Below are positions 16,712 to 26,223 of a stretch of 64,000 nt of DNA, piece after piece; position 1 is the stretch's first letter; each line of letters begins with the position of its first letter. The stretch is from Mesorhizobium sp. GTDB taxonomy: Bacteria; Pseudomonadota; Alphaproteobacteria; Rhizobiales; Rhizobiaceae. The stretch covers positions 162,677-226,676 of the forward strand of contig SAQL01000011.1 of assembly GCA_004020645.1 (NCBI GenBank), in the 5' to 3' direction. The notes below the pieces were generated by a model. The model worked only from the letters and a program-made list of their open reading frames with translations, ran no database searches and was not told where the DNA came from. Made by a program: the position numbers and the translations under genes.

Positions 16712-16924
16712 AATTACGGTGATAGTGCACTATTTCTATCCCTCGCCTGCCGCGTTCTCGATGCTTTCCGGTTTGCTCGGCAATCCGGTCCAGAAGTGCT
16801 TCGCTGCTCATCGGCCGCGCAGATGACGACATCGGCTGCGCCGCAATGCAATTGGAGCCATGAGTTCAATTTACACACAGCGACAGCCGAGCAGACATGG
16901 GCAAAAGTGCCCTGTCACCGTAAA
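16712..16924. mobile_element. MITE, copy C (213 bp)
   Basis: Left end AATTACGGTGATAGTGCACT and right end GTGCCCTGTCACCGTAAAT. Same interior as copies A and B with point changes. It lies about 220 bp upstream of the PD-(D/E)XK gene. Confidence 0.82.
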
Positions 16925-17143
16925 TCGTAAATTCCCGCTGCAATGGCTCATGGACTATAACCCGCGGCCCGTTTCGGCTTGCGCGTAAGCGTTCCTCCGC
17001 GATAGGTTCATAGCGCGGCAGTTCTTTTTTTAATACAACAAGCCAAGCCTGAGGGGACGTGCAGATCGTTGCGGGCGGCAATTAAGCGATTTGTGATTTG
17101 GCAGCCGATGACCGCCTGCTCTAAATACGCGAGATCTAGGTCT

Positions 17144-18139
17144 ATGATTGAACTGCTGACCGATCAACACGAGACCGATCGCCTGTTCCGCCAATGGGTC
17201 GACAGTCTGGTACATGGTAGTGCCGAGAATCCCAATGGGCGAGTGATAGACGGCACCGGAATCATTTTCTCAAACAGCCGAAACGGTGGATTAGGGCCAA
17301 TTAGAGACCAGATAATGCTCGGCCTTGCTTCATCCCTCGGTACGTGGGTTGTGAAGATCGTTCGGCCTGACGTTCAGCAGCAGGACAAGGGCAAGCTGAC
17401 CGTAATGGGCCATGATGAAAAAGGGCGATCATTGCTTCTGCGGCAAGGCTGGCTGAAGGAAAATCCGATCTCGCGCGAAGTTCGAGAAGACTTTGGAGAA
17501 CTTAGTGGATTAGAGCCTGTCCCTTTGAGAGTGCGAGGGCAGCTTTCGTCCCGCCAATGGTATGTTGTTTCAGATATTTCGTCTGTGGGCGGCATTCCGA
17601 CAGAAACTGCGGCCTTCGTGAATGCCTGCTCAAGAGCACGGTCCAAAGCCGGCAGTGGGACATCCAAATTCATCGAATCTGAGACATATCGGTTTGGGCT
17701 GGACGAACAGGGGCGGACCAAGAAGGTGACGATCCCCGGCGGAACCAAGGAAGTCGAGGACATGCAGGGACATGTTTGGGCCGAGCTGAAGAGACTTGTC
17801 GGGAATTCGCTAACAAAGCCTACAAACTACGGATATTCGGTCGACGCAATGATCGAGAGGGCGAAGGCTCTCATCGAGATCAAGACCGGGGTGTCCGCCC
17901 ATGACATCTATGAAGCGGTGGGCCAATTAGCCCTCTACCCATCATTGATAAGGCTGCCTGTCGACCTTAAGCCAGTTCTCCTAATTCCGGACCGGCCATT
18001 GCTCCGGCCGCAGATGGCAACCGCGCTGGAAGCTCAGGGAATTGAGGTACATTTCTACTCAGTCGGCAGTGTGGGGAAGAAGCCGACAGTCACCTTTTCG
18101 CCGACATTCCTTCGGCGATGCCGAAAACTGACGCTATAA
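17144..18139 (+). CDS. Putative PD-(D/E)XK nuclease-like protein
   Basis: A 331-residue protein of unknown family. The region 245-285 carries YSVDAMIERAKALIEIKTG followed by AVGQLALYPSL: an Asp, an E-x-K in strand context and a trailing Gln, the order of the PD-(D/E)XK nuclease core. The first 230 residues show no known domain. It is a lone gene in an accessory, lower-GC stretch next to a MITE, which fits a stand-alone restriction or defence nuclease, but this is inference. The start at 17144 has AGGTCT upstream; an ATG at 17108 is an alternative. Confidence 0.55.
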   Translation: MIELLTDQHETDRLFRQWVDSLVHGSAENPNGRVIDGTGIIFSNSRNGGLGPIRDQIMLGLASSLGTWVVKIVRPDVQQQDKGKLTVMGHDEKGRSLLLRQGWLKENPISREVREDFGELSGLEPVPLRVRGQLSSRQWYVVSDISSVGGIPTETAAFVNACSRARSKAGSGTSKFIESETYRFGLDEQGRTKKVTIPGGTKEVEDMQGHVWAELKRLVGNSLTKPTNYGYSVDAMIERAKALIEIKTGVSAHDIYEAVGQLALYPSLIRLPVDLKPVLLIPDRPLLRPQMATALEAQGIEVHFYSVGSVGKKPTVTFSPTFLRRCRKLTL

Positions 18140-18558
18140 TGACCCTATGAGCGGTTTTTCCCGTCAAAGGGCTGCTAACCAGGTTTGTCAGGCATTTCGG
18201 CCAAAGATCGCCAGCGGCGGTGGTTCATGAGAGCACGAGAGGTACGCTGGCGCGGTGTGATTGCGCCATTACCGGCGCGTGTCGCCTGATGGCGTAACAA
18301 AGTAAAGTAACTTGCCAAGCAGAATGCTGGGAAAAGGTACGATCCGTGCCGGCACAGTGATGTCTGCCTGTAGCCGCGCATTGATTCAATCTTACTTATT
18401 TAGCCATGCCTGGCCCTTTAGATGACTTCGATACACTGTCCTACTGATCGTCCGGTTATCCATCGCGGTCCAATCATATCCGATTGCAAATGTAGGGTAG
18501 TGAGGGTTCTGACGATCGCGATTAAAAAATGAGCCATTTCAATTGGTAACACTTAAAC
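18140..18558. other. Non-coding stretch, nothing recognised
   Basis: About 420 bp between the nuclease-like gene and the tRNA. No integrase remnant and no repeat of the tRNA 3' end was seen. Confidence 0.5.
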
Positions 18559-18648
18559 TGGCGGAGAGAGCGGGATTCGAACCCGCGTTACGGTTTCCCG
18601 TAAACACACTTTCCAGGCGTGCGCCTTCAACCACTCGGCCACCTCTCC
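18559..18648 (-). tRNA. tRNA-Ser (anticodon GGA)
   Basis: A 90-nt class II tRNA. Acceptor GGAGAGG pairs with TCTCTCC before G73 and an encoded CCA; D arm GGCCGAGTGGTTGAAGGC, anticodon loop CTGGAAA, long variable arm TTTACGGGAAACCGTAA and TPsiC GGTTCGAATCC. It differs from the second tRNA-Ser(GGA) in the array at 62941. Confidence 0.95.
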
Positions 18649-19070
18649 GTCTTAGCATTTTCGCCGCGGCCGGTTTCACCGCGCGGGTTGGGGAGATGCG
18701 TCTCCCTTGGGGATTGCGGTCCGGAACTCCGCACCGTGGGCGCCGTCAACCAGCGGACACCTTTTCCCCCGCACCTGAGCCGTCAAAGCAACAGGTGCGG
18801 GGCTCATCTAGTCGATCCGGTGCCGAATGCCAAGACATAACGGCACTCTATTCGCTTTGTCGGACAGGGATGCCCTGTCCATGCCACCAGCACTGCCCTG
18901 GTAGCCGATCGCCGCGATCGGCGGCGGCGTCTTTGCCGACCGGCGCGTCAGCGGCGCAAACTGGCGGCGTAGGTTCAACTTCGCGTGTCGCGATTGCGGA
19001 TAAAGCGCACAGATCCTATTTATCAGGCCGATACAGACATCTGATAAGCTTCCGGGGAGGTAAGGTCTGG
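18649..19070. other. Non-coding stretch with one strong hairpin
   Basis: No gene. An inverted repeat CCCGCACCTG / CAGGTGCGGG at about 18768-18800 makes a 10-bp stem with a 14-nt loop; no T-run follows. Purpose unclear. Confidence 0.5.
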
Positions 19071-19388
19071 ATGTTCCGCTTCGTCTTCCGTCTGGCGGCA
19101 CTGGTTGCGCTTTCGGTTTCCGTCATCATGGCGGTGATCGACGCGACGCGCTCGGTGGCGGCCTCCGCGCTGGTCATGACCCCGCTCAACACGAGCTGGC
19201 TCGCCGTCTCGCCGGATACGCGAAGCGCCTTCGAAAGCTTCGTCCGCGACAAGCTTGGTCCGCTGCTGTGGGACGGCGCCATCGCCTGGGTGCTCAACCA
19301 GCCCGGTTTCGCCGTGTTTGCGGCGGTTGCCTTCATTCTCTACTTGATCGGCTACAGGCGGGAGCGGCCGACCGGGCGGTTCGCCTAG
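19071..19388 (+). CDS. Small two-helix membrane protein
   Basis: A 105-residue protein with TM1 (residues 4-22, VFRLAALVALSVSVIMAVI) and TM2 (about 78-98, FAVFAAVAFILYLIGYRRE), joined by a soluble loop rich in small residues. GGGGAGG and TAAGG precede the ATG at 19071. Homologs are uncharacterised rhizobial proteins usually next to msrA, as here. A longer in-frame open reading frame upstream is an artefact of the tRNA region. Confidence 0.7.
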   Translation: MFRFVFRLAALVALSVSVIMAVIDATRSVAASALVMTPLNTSWLAVSPDTRSAFESFVRDKLGPLLWDGAIAWVLNQPGFAVFAAVAFILYLIGYRRERPTGRFA

Positions 19389-19422
19389 ACTTGATGATTT
19401 GCTGTTGATGACCTTCTGGCGT

Positions 19423-19458
19423 CCCCAAACAAAGAGAAAGCCCCAAACAAAGAGAAAG
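19423..19458 (+). repeat. 18-bp direct repeat at the msrA ribosome site
   Basis: Two perfect tandem copies of CCCCAAACAAAGAGAAAG. The second copy supplies the AAAGGGAG ribosome-binding site of msrA. Confidence 0.8.
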
Positions 19459-19469
19459 GGAGACCGCAC

Positions 19470-20132
19470 ATGTTTCTCAGCGACATGCTGAACAAGAAAC
19501 TCAATCTGCCGAAGCCTGCCGAGGCGTTGCCGGGCCGCGCCAAGCCTATCCCGACGGCATCCAACCATTTTGTCTCGAAGCGGCCGCTCAAGGGGCCGTA
19601 TCCCGAGGGGCTGGAGACGGCGATGTTCGGGCTGGGCTGCTTCTGGGGCGCCGAACGCCTGTTCTGGCAGCTTGAAGGTGTCTGGGTCACGGCCGTCGGC
19701 TATGCCGGCGGCGTCACCCCCAACCCGACTTACCAGGAAACCTGCACCGGCCTGACCGGCCATGCCGAAGTCGTGCTCGTCGTTTTCGACCCGAAGATCG
19801 TGCCCTATGCACAGCTTCTGAAGCTGTTCTGGGAAAGCCACGACCCGACGCAAGGCATGCGCCAGGGCAACGATGTCGGCACCACCTACCGCTCGGCGAT
19901 CTACACGTTCGGCGATGCGCAATACCAGGCGGCGATCGCCTCGCGCGACGCCTACGAGGCCTCGCTGCGCGGCGCCGGTCGCGGCAAGATCACCACCGAG
20001 ATTGCGCCGGCGCCGGAATTCTATTTCGCCGAGGAAGACCACCAGCAATATCTGGCGAAGAATCCCTACGGTTATTGCAATCTGCAGGGCACCGGCGTCG
20101 CCTGCGCCATCCCGGCTGCCGTCTCCGCCTGA
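19470..20132 (+). CDS. msrA: Peptide methionine-S-sulfoxide reductase A
   Basis: A 220-residue enzyme that reduces methionine-S-sulfoxide in proteins. The catalytic motif GLGCFWGAE (Cys near residue 57) is preceded by a ~50-residue N-terminal extension ([20 protein letters not shown]) seen in the longer MsrA subgroup; later family motifs include [35 protein letters not shown] and [12 protein letters not shown]. The resolving cysteines are in [15 protein letters not shown] near the C-terminus. Cytoplasmic; no export signal. Ribosome site AAAGGGAG 9 nt upstream, made by a tandem repeat. Confidence 0.95.
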   Translation: MFLSDMLNKKLNLPKPAEALPGRAKPIPTASNHFVSKRPLKGPYPEGLETAMFGLGCFWGAERLFWQLEGVWVTAVGYAGGVTPNPTYQETCTGLTGHAEVVLVVFDPKIVPYAQLLKLFWESHDPTQGMRQGNDVGTTYRSAIYTFGDAQYQAAIASRDAYEASLRGAGRGKITTEIAPAPEFYFAEEDHQQYLAKNPYGYCNLQGTGVACAIPAAVSA

Positions 20133-20340
20133 GGCCTTTGGCGAGACGATGATCGGTGGCGCCGGGATGCGGCGCCACGCTTTTCCAAAGGGTCAAAATT
20201 CCGCGTGAATTTTGTTTCGGGCCGTGCCAGATTGGCCCGAAGCGGGAGGAAGACACTCCTGTCTGATGTCGCATGCCTGCCGGAGAACCGGGCAGGCAGG
20301 CGGTGCATAATGGAAAAATAACCGACAGGGTGTGGATCAC

Positions 20341-21330
20341 ATGAAACGTATCGTTCTCGGCCTCCTGGCCGCAACTGCGATGGTTCTTCCGACCTTCGCC
20401 GCGGACATTCAGCCAGCACTTCTCTACGATCTCGGCGGCAAGTTCGACAAGTCGTTCAACGAAGCGTCCTACAACGGCGCCGAAAAGTTCAAGGCCGAAA
20501 CCGGCATCGCCTATGTGGAATTCGAGGTCTCAAACGCCACCCAGCGCGAGCAGGCACTGCGCCGTTTCGCCGAGGACGGCCGCAATCCGATCGCCATGGC
20601 GGGCTTCTCCTGGGCAGATGCGTTGGAGAAGATCGCCGTCGAGTTTCCAGAGACCAAGTTCGCCATCATCGACATGGTCGTCGACAAGCCCAATGTCCGC
20701 TCCGTCGTCTACAAGGAGCAGGAAGGCTCCTACCTCGTCGGCGTGATGGCGGCGATGGCCTCGAAGACCAAAAAGGTCGGTTTCATCGGCGGCATGGACA
20801 TTCCGCTGATCCGCAGATTCGGCTGCGGCTATGTCGGCGGCGCCAAGGCGGCCGGCGCGACCGATGTCATCCAGAACATGACCGGCGACACGCCGGCAGC
20901 CTGGAACGATCCGGCCAAGGGCGGCGAGATCGCCAAGACGCAGATCGACCAGGGCGCCGACGTGATCTACGCAGCGGCAGGCGGCACCGGTGTCGGCGTG
21001 CTGCAGGCAGCGGCCGACGCCGGCAAGCTCGGCATCGGCGTCGATTCCAACCAGAACGGCCTGCAGCCCGGCAAGGTGCTGACCTCCATGGTCAAGCGCG
21101 TCGACGTTGCCGTCTACAACACCTTCATGGACGCCAAGAACGACAAGTTCACCGGCGGCATCAACGATCTCGGCCTCAAGGAAGGCGGTGTCGACTACGC
21201 CATGGACGACAACAACAAGGCGCTTGTCGACGACGCGATGAAGGCGGCGGTCGAAAAGGCCAAGGCCGACATCATCGCCGGTACCATCAAGGTGCACGAC
21301 TACATGTCGGATAATTCCTGCCCGTATTGA
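20341..21330 (+). CDS. BMP-family nucleoside-type ABC transporter substrate-binding protein
   Basis: A 329-residue periplasmic protein. The signal peptide (MKRIVLGLLAATAMVLPTFA) is cleaved before ADIQPALLYD. The BMP/PnrA fold shows LGGKFDKSFNEASYNGAEKF, VEFPETKFAIIDM, GFIGGMDIPLIRRFGCGYVGG and DVIYAAAGGTGVGVLQAA. This family delivers purine or pyrimidine nucleosides. Start at 20341 is preferred over a GTG 9 nt earlier because it begins the signal peptide. It is upstream of the matching ATPase and permeases (22444-26085), separated by an acetyltransferase and slyX, and followed by a terminator, so it can be made in excess. Confidence 0.92.
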   Translation: MKRIVLGLLAATAMVLPTFAADIQPALLYDLGGKFDKSFNEASYNGAEKFKAETGIAYVEFEVSNATQREQALRRFAEDGRNPIAMAGFSWADALEKIAVEFPETKFAIIDMVVDKPNVRSVVYKEQEGSYLVGVMAAMASKTKKVGFIGGMDIPLIRRFGCGYVGGAKAAGATDVIQNMTGDTPAAWNDPAKGGEIAKTQIDQGADVIYAAAGGTGVGVLQAAADAGKLGIGVDSNQNGLQPGKVLTSMVKRVDVAVYNTFMDAKNDKFTGGINDLGLKEGGVDYAMDDNNKALVDDAMKAAVEKAKADIIAGTIKVHDYMSDNSCPY

Positions 21331-21352
21331 TCGACCCGACACTGATTGCGAA

Positions 21353-21384
21353 CCGCCGGGGCATGGTCCCGGCGGTTTTGTTTT
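21353..21384 (+). terminator. Intrinsic terminator after the BMP gene
   Basis: Stem CCGCCGGG / CCCGGCGG with GCATGGT loop, then TTTTGTTTT. It lies 22 bp beyond the stop. Confidence 0.9.
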
Positions 21385-21431
21385 GGGGCAGCAGTTTTTC
21401 CTCCAAACAATATCAGCCATTCAGGACAGCG

Positions 21432-21893
21432 ATGCAGCCGACAATCGAACCAATGCACGAGGGCGACGTCGAGATGGTTGCGCGACTGCGGCTCGCTGCG
21501 TTTTTTGAGGGCACCGGAAGAACGCTGAAGGAGGACACGGCGGGGCTGCGAAGGTTGTTGGCCGGCGATGGCTTCGAGACTTCGCTGATTGCCCGGACTG
21601 GTGGTATCCCGGTCGGGACTTGCTTGCTGGTCCGCCATGAACTCGAGCCTGCGCATGACCTGACGCCATGGCTTGCCGGGCTGGCTGTCGCTCCCGAGCA
21701 TCAGCGGCGAGGGATCGGCGGGGCACTGGTCAGGGCGATCGAAGCGCATGCAGCGTCCGCCGGCGTCAGCGAACTCTATCTCTATACTTGGGAAGCGCGC
21801 GATTTCTACGCCGCGCTCGCCTGGAATGCGGTCGAAACGTTCGAGCAGGATGGCGGGACAATGCTGCTGATGTCGCGCAGGCTCAGCCGCTAG
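21432..21893 (+). CDS. GNAT-family N-acetyltransferase
   Basis: A 153-residue single-domain acetyltransferase. Acetyl-CoA binding motif A is LAVAPEHQRRGIGGALVRAIE (R/Q-x-x-G-x-G/A near residues 86-96); the C-terminal YLYTWEARDFYAALAWNAVE is the usual beta5/alpha4 region. Start at 21432 (MQPTIEPMHEGD) begins the fold exactly. It lies just after the BMP terminator and is convergent with slyX. Substrate unknown. Confidence 0.88.
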   Translation: MQPTIEPMHEGDVEMVARLRLAAFFEGTGRTLKEDTAGLRRLLAGDGFETSLIARTGGIPVGTCLLVRHELEPAHDLTPWLAGLAVAPEHQRRGIGGALVRAIEAHAASAGVSELYLYTWEARDFYAALAWNAVETFEQDGGTMLLMSRRLSR

Positions 21894-21915
21894 CCGTTGC
21901 TCATCCTCAGTAGGC

Positions 21916-22125
21916 TCACCAATGCGGCGGCTTGGTCACCGGTACGTCGGGTGCAGCCTGCTCCTCCAGCGCGAGGAAGCGGTCAGTCAGCGCATCGAGC
22001 TTGCGCTGCATGCGCTCGATCACCTTCCACTGCTCGGCGATCTGGTCCGACAGTTCCTCGATGGTCTTTTCCTGCTCGGCGGCGCGGATTTCCAGCGTCG
22101 TCAGCCGGTCGGCGGGCATGGTCAT
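21916..22125 (-). CDS. slyX: SlyX family protein
   Basis: A 69-residue protein predicted to be one long coiled coil (LTTLEIRAAEQEKTIEELSD through FLALEEQ) ending with the family's diagnostic PPHW tail. SlyX is a small cytoplasmic protein of unsettled function. Convergent with the acetyltransferase gene. Confidence 0.9.
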   Translation of the reverse strand: MTMPADRLTTLEIRAAEQEKTIEELSDQIAEQWKVIERMQRKLDALTDRFLALEEQAAPDVPVTKPPHW

Positions 22126-22443
22126 CTGAAAAACCTCGGGTTGTTACTGTGCAACTCTCAAGAGATGCGAATTTCGGGATTTCGCTACATCAGAGCGACA
22201 TGCGTCCAATCGGACGCCCAAACTACCCTCTAACACTTACGATCTTCGCATCGTGCTTTCCGAAAATCGACTCCGGTTTTCGGGCCGGTGCAATAGCGAA
22301 TGTGAAGGCTGCGGCACGTTCGAAATTGACAAGCGCGCGGGGATTTGTCGAGAGTGAATGCTGCTCCGGCCAATTGGCACAGACGGGGTGTCATGCTAGG
22401 CTTTTTGACCAAGCGATAAAAAAATAAAAGTGGGACAGGCTGC
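22126..22443. other. Intergenic region upstream of the nucleoside ABC operon
   Basis: Holds a REP-like palindrome near 22250-22293 (GTGCTTTCCGAAAAT ... CCGGTTTTCGGGCCGG) related to those at 26084 and 28797, and an A/T-rich segment (TTTTTGACC ... AAAAAAATAAAAG) just before the ATPase gene that may hold the operon promoter. GGGACAGG is the ribosome site. Confidence 0.5.
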
Positions 22444-23976
22444 ATGGCGCAAGCCGCAATCGAGTTGATCGGCATTGACAAGAGTTTTGGCGCCGTTCGC
22501 GCCAACCGCGACATCAATCTGGAGATCGTGCGCGGCACCATCCATGGCATCGTCGGCGAGAACGGCGCTGGCAAGTCGACGCTGATGTCGATCCTCTATG
22601 GTTTCTACCAGGCCGACAGCGGCGAGATCCGCGTCGGCGGCCAGTCGGCGTCGATCAAGTCGCCAAACGACGCCATCGCGCTCGGCATCGGCATGGTGCA
22701 CCAGCATTTCATGCTGGTCGACAATTTCACGGTGCTGGAAAACGTCATTCTCGGCGCCGAAAGCGATGCGCTGCTAAAGAAGAGCATCGCCAAGGCGCGG
22801 TCCGAACTGGAACGGCTCGAGCGCGAATACGGGCTGGAGGTCGATCCCGATGCGATCATCGAGGAGTTGCCGGTCGGCCTGCAGCAGCGTGTCGAAATCC
22901 TCAAGGCGCTGTATCGCGGCGCCGAGATCCTGATCCTCGACGAGCCGACAGGCGTGCTCACCCCGGCTGAGGCCAACCATCTGTTCCGCATCCTCAAGCA
23001 GCTGAAGGAGCAGGGCAAAACGATCGTGCTGATCACCCACAAGCTGCGCGAGATCATGGCGATCACCGACACGGTCTCGGTCATGCGCCAGGGCACGATG
23101 GTGGCGACACGCGAAACCAGGAAGACCACGGTCGAGGAATTGGCCGAGCTGATGGTCGGGCGGCGCGTGCTGCTCAGGGTCGAGAAGGGCGAGGCGGAAG
23201 CCGGCGGCGTCAAACTCGCGGTCCAGAACCTGACGGTGAAGGATTCGCGCGGCGTCACCATGGTCGACGACATCTCCTTCGATGTGCGCGCCGGCGAGAT
23301 CGTCGGCATCGCCGGCGTCGCCGGCAACGGGCAATCCGAAATGCTCGAGGCGATTTCCGGCATCAGGCGCGCCGTCTCGGGCTCCGTCATGCTCGACGGC
23401 AAGCCGATCGATCTGACCGGGGCCGCCGATCCCGGCGAGCTGCGCGACCGCGGCCTCGCCCATGTGCCGGAAGACCGTCATCATGTCGGGCTGGTGCTGG
23501 CCTTCGAGGAGAACGAGAATTCGATCCTCGGCTATCACGACGATCCCCGCTACCTCCGGGGGCCGTTCCTCAACATCGATGCCATCCGCGACGACGCCAG
23601 GGACAAGATCGCCAAATACGACATCCGCCCGGCGGACTGCCGCCTCAAGACCGCGAATTTCTCCGGCGGCAACCAGCAGAAGATCGTGCTGGCGCGGGAA
23701 ATGGAACAGGATCCGGGTGTGCTGATCGTCGGTCAGCCGACGCGCGGCGTCGATGTCGGCGCCATCGAATTCATCCATAAGCGCCTCATCGCCATGCGCG
23801 ACCAGGGCAAGGCGGTGCTGGTGGTGTCGGTCGAGCTGGACGAGATCCGCTCGCTCTCCGACCGCATCCTGGTGATGTTCGCCGGCCGCGTCGTCGGCGA
23901 GCGCGGCCCGGAGGCGACCGAAGGCGAGCTGGGCCTGCTGATGGCCGGTGTCGAGCACCAGGAGGCGGCGGAATGA
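22444..23976 (+). CDS. Nucleoside-type ABC transporter ATPase (two fused ATPase domains)
   Basis: A 510-residue protein with two nucleotide-binding domains, the form used by BMP/sugar-type importers (YufO/RbsA class). Domain 1: Walker [10 protein letters not shown] near residue 39, signature-like [14 protein letters not shown], Walker [16 protein letters not shown]. Domain 2 (from ~residue 258): degenerate Walker [10 protein letters not shown], signature [14 protein letters not shown], Walker B-like [12 protein letters not shown]. The degenerate second site is normal in this family. It powers nucleoside uptake with the two permeases that follow; its stop overlaps the next start by 4 nt (ATGA). 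Confidence 0.94.
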   Translation: MAQAAIELIGIDKSFGAVRANRDINLEIVRGTIHGIVGENGAGKSTLMSILYGFYQADSGEIRVGGQSASIKSPNDAIALGIGMVHQHFMLVDNFTVLENVILGAESDALLKKSIAKARSELERLEREYGLEVDPDAIIEELPVGLQQRVEILKALYRGAEILILDEPTGVLTPAEANHLFRILKQLKEQGKTIVLITHKLREIMAITDTVSVMRQGTMVATRETRKTTVEELAELMVGRRVLLRVEKGEAEAGGVKLAVQNLTVKDSRGVTMVDDISFDVRAGEIVGIAGVAGNGQSEMLEAISGIRRAVSGSVMLDGKPIDLTGAADPGELRDRGLAHVPEDRHHVGLVLAFEENENSILGYHDDPRYLRGPFLNIDAIRDDARDKIAKYDIRPADCRLKTANFSGGNQQKIVLAREMEQDPGVLIVGQPTRGVDVGAIEFIHKRLIAMRDQGKAVLVVSVELDEIRSLSDRILVMFAGRVVGERGPEATEGELGLLMAGVEHQEAAE

Positions 23977-25112
23977 GCACTCCCTACGCCAAGCTGCCGG
24001 CCTGGGCGGATTACGGGCTGATCCCGGTGATCAATCTCGCCGTTGCCTTCGTCGTCGCCGGCTTTGTCGTGCTTTTGGTTGGAGAAAATCCGTTCCGTGC
24101 GGCCGCCGTCCTGGTCGAGGGCGCCTTCGGCCGTGGGCAAGGCATTGCGTTTACGCTATTCTACGCCACCACCTTCATCTTCAGCGGGCTTTCGTTTGCG
24201 GTTGCGGCGCATTGCGGCCTGTTCAACATCGGCGGCGAGGGCCAGGGCTATATCGCCGGTCTCGGCATCGGCATCGTCTGCCTAGCCTTTGACAGCGTGC
24301 TGCCATGGTGGCTCACCTTCCCGCTGGCGATCATCGCCGCTGCGGCGATGGGGGCGCTGTGGGCGCTGATCCCGGCCTATCTGCAGGCCAAGCGCGGTTC
24401 GCATATCGTCATCACCACCATCATGTTCAACTTCATCGCCGCCAGTGTCATGGTCTACATGCTGGTCGGCATGCTGAAGCCCGCCAATTCGATGGCGCCG
24501 CAGACGCGCACCTTCCTCGACGGCGCGCAACTGCCGAAGCTCAACTGGGTCATCGAATTGTTCGGCGCCAAGATTCGCTCGGCGCCATTCAACATCACCT
24601 TCCTGCTGGCGCTAGTCGTGGCCTTTCTGGTCTGGGTGTTGATCTGGCGCACCAGGCTCGGCTATGAGATGCGCACCTACGGCCACAGCCCGAAAGCGGC
24701 GCGCTATGCCGGCATTTCGGAGACCCGCATCATCATCGTGGCCATGATGATTTCGGGCGCGCTCGCCGGCATGATGGCGCTCAACCCGACGATGGGCGAT
24801 CAGCACAATGTCGCGCTCGAATTCGTTTCGGGCGCGGGTTTCGTCGGCATCGCCGTGGCGCTGATGGGGCGCCTGCACCCCGTCGGCATCGTGCTGGCGG
24901 CGATCCTGTTTGGCATGCTCTACCAGGGCGGCGCCGAGCTTGCCTTCGAGATGCCGGCGATCAGCCGCGACATAATCGTCATCATCCAGGGCCTGGTCAT
25001 CCTGTTCGCCGGCGCGCTCGAGCACATGTTCCGGCCTTATGTCCAGGCGCTGTTCGCCTCGCTTAGCCCGAGGACGGTCGGCATGGAAGCGGTCAAGGGG
25101 AAGGGCGCCTGA
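23973..25112 (+). CDS. Nucleoside ABC transporter permease 1 (YufP/NupP-like)
   Basis: A 379-residue inner-membrane protein with about ten hydrophobic segments of the BPD_transp_2 family. The [15 protein letters not shown] motif and the EAA-like [19 protein letters not shown] loop, which contacts the ATPase, are clear. Translationally coupled to the ATPase through ATGA at 23973 and nearly abutting the second permease at 25114. Confidence 0.93.
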   Translation: MSTPYAKLPAWADYGLIPVINLAVAFVVAGFVVLLVGENPFRAAAVLVEGAFGRGQGIAFTLFYATTFIFSGLSFAVAAHCGLFNIGGEGQGYIAGLGIGIVCLAFDSVLPWWLTFPLAIIAAAAMGALWALIPAYLQAKRGSHIVITTIMFNFIAASVMVYMLVGMLKPANSMAPQTRTFLDGAQLPKLNWVIELFGAKIRSAPFNITFLLALVVAFLVWVLIWRTRLGYEMRTYGHSPKAARYAGISETRIIIVAMMISGALAGMMALNPTMGDQHNVALEFVSGAGFVGIAVALMGRLHPVGIVLAAILFGMLYQGGAELAFEMPAISRDIIVIIQGLVILFAGALEHMFRPYVQALFASLSPRTVGMEAVKGKGA

Positions 25113-25113
25113 G

Positions 25114-26085
25114 ATGGATATGTTCAACGCCATCGTCCAGGTTCTGGACTCGACCATCCGCCTGTCGGTGCCCTTGCTGCTCGCCTGCCTCGCCGGCCTC
25201 TATTCGGAGCGGGCCGGCATTTTCGACATCGGGCTCGAGGGCAAGATGCTGGTCGGCGCCTTCGCCGGTGCCGCCGCAGCCTCCGTCTTCCATTCCGCCT
25301 ATATCGGCCTCGGCATGGCCATTCTCATTTCGGTCGCTTTCGCGCTGGTCCACGGCTTTGCCTCGATCACCCATCGCGGCAACCAGATCGTCTCCGGCGT
25401 GGCGATCAATTTCATCGCCGCCGGATCGACGATCATGCTCGGCCAGGCCTGGTTCCAGCAAGGTGGACGCACGCCGGCTCTGGCCTCGGACGAGCGGTTC
25501 GGGGCGATCATCTGGCCCGGTGCGGATGCGCTCAGGAGCGTGCCGATCCTCGGCCCGATATATTCGGAACTCATCTCCGGCCATTCCGTGCTGGTCTATG
25601 TCGCGTTTCTCGCCGTGCCGTTCACCTGGTGGGTGCTGTTCCGTACCCGCTTCGGCTTGCGCATGCGCGCGGTCGGTGAGAACCCGGCCGCGGTCGACAC
25701 CGCCGGCATCTCGGTCGCCTGGCTGCGCTACCGGGCGCTGATCTGCACCGGCGTGCTCACTGGCATTGCCGGCGCCTATCTGTCGATGGTGCAGAATGGT
25801 GGGTTCGTGAAGGACATGACCGCCGGCAAGGGTTATATCGCGCTGGCCGCGCTGATCTTCGCCAAATGGAAGCCGGTCAGCGCCATGTTCGCCTGCCTGT
25901 TGTTCGGCTTCCTCGACGCGCTGTCGATCCGGCTGCAGGGCACGCCGCTGCCGCTGATCGGCAAAGTGCCGGTGCAGCTCATGCAGGCGCTGCCCTATAT
26001 CCTCACCGTCATCCTGCTCGCCGGCTTCATCGGCAAGGCGATCCCGCCGCGCGCCGGCGGCGTGCCCTATGTCAAGGAACGCTGA
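25114..26085 (+). CDS. Nucleoside ABC transporter permease 2 (YufQ/NupQ-like)
   Basis: A 323-residue permease, partner of the previous one. FDIGLEGKMLVGAFAGA is the family motif near residue 36 and AVGENPAAVDTAGISVAWLR the ATPase-contact loop. The ATG at 25114 lies 1 nt after the upstream stop; the longer open frame upstream is only read-through of the first permease. Together the two permeases form a heterodimeric pore. Confidence 0.93.
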   Translation: MDMFNAIVQVLDSTIRLSVPLLLACLAGLYSERAGIFDIGLEGKMLVGAFAGAAAASVFHSAYIGLGMAILISVAFALVHGFASITHRGNQIVSGVAINFIAAGSTIMLGQAWFQQGGRTPALASDERFGAIIWPGADALRSVPILGPIYSELISGHSVLVYVAFLAVPFTWWVLFRTRFGLRMRAVGENPAAVDTAGISVAWLRYRALICTGVLTGIAGAYLSMVQNGGFVKDMTAGKGYIALAALIFAKWKPVSAMFACLLFGFLDALSIRLQGTPLPLIGKVPVQLMQALPYILTVILLAGFIGKAIPPRAGGVPYVKER

Positions 26086-26222
26086 GCATGATCCCGAACC
26101 GCAGGTCCGCGTCAGCGAAAAGTGGAAGCCGGTTTTCGGACAAGATCATGCGAGGGAAAAACATGAGCATGATCCCGAAAAGTGGAAGCCGGTTTTCGGA
26201 CAGGATCATGCGAGGGAAAAAC
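26084..26222 (+). repeat. Two tandem REP-like elements upstream of cdd
   Basis: Copy 1 (26084-26162) and copy 2 (26164-26222) share GAGCATGATCCCGAA, AAGTGGAAGCCGGTTTTCGG and ATCATGCGAGGGAAAAAC; copy 1 has an extra ~20 bp in the middle. The inner CCGAAAA / TTTTCGG pairing makes a hairpin. Copy 2's GAGGG is the ribosome site of cdd. Related diverged copies occur near 22255 and 28800. Confidence 0.85.
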
Positions 26223-26223
26223 A

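Noticed and set aside
18559..18648. tRNA-Ser as an integration (att) site of a genomic island
   Set aside because: No integrase gene and no second copy of the tRNA 3' end seen on either side.
18543..19388. 281-codon open frame across tRNA-Ser
   Set aside because: It reads the tRNA antisense ([14 protein letters not shown] is a typical tRNA-antisense translation); only its last 105 codons are a real gene.
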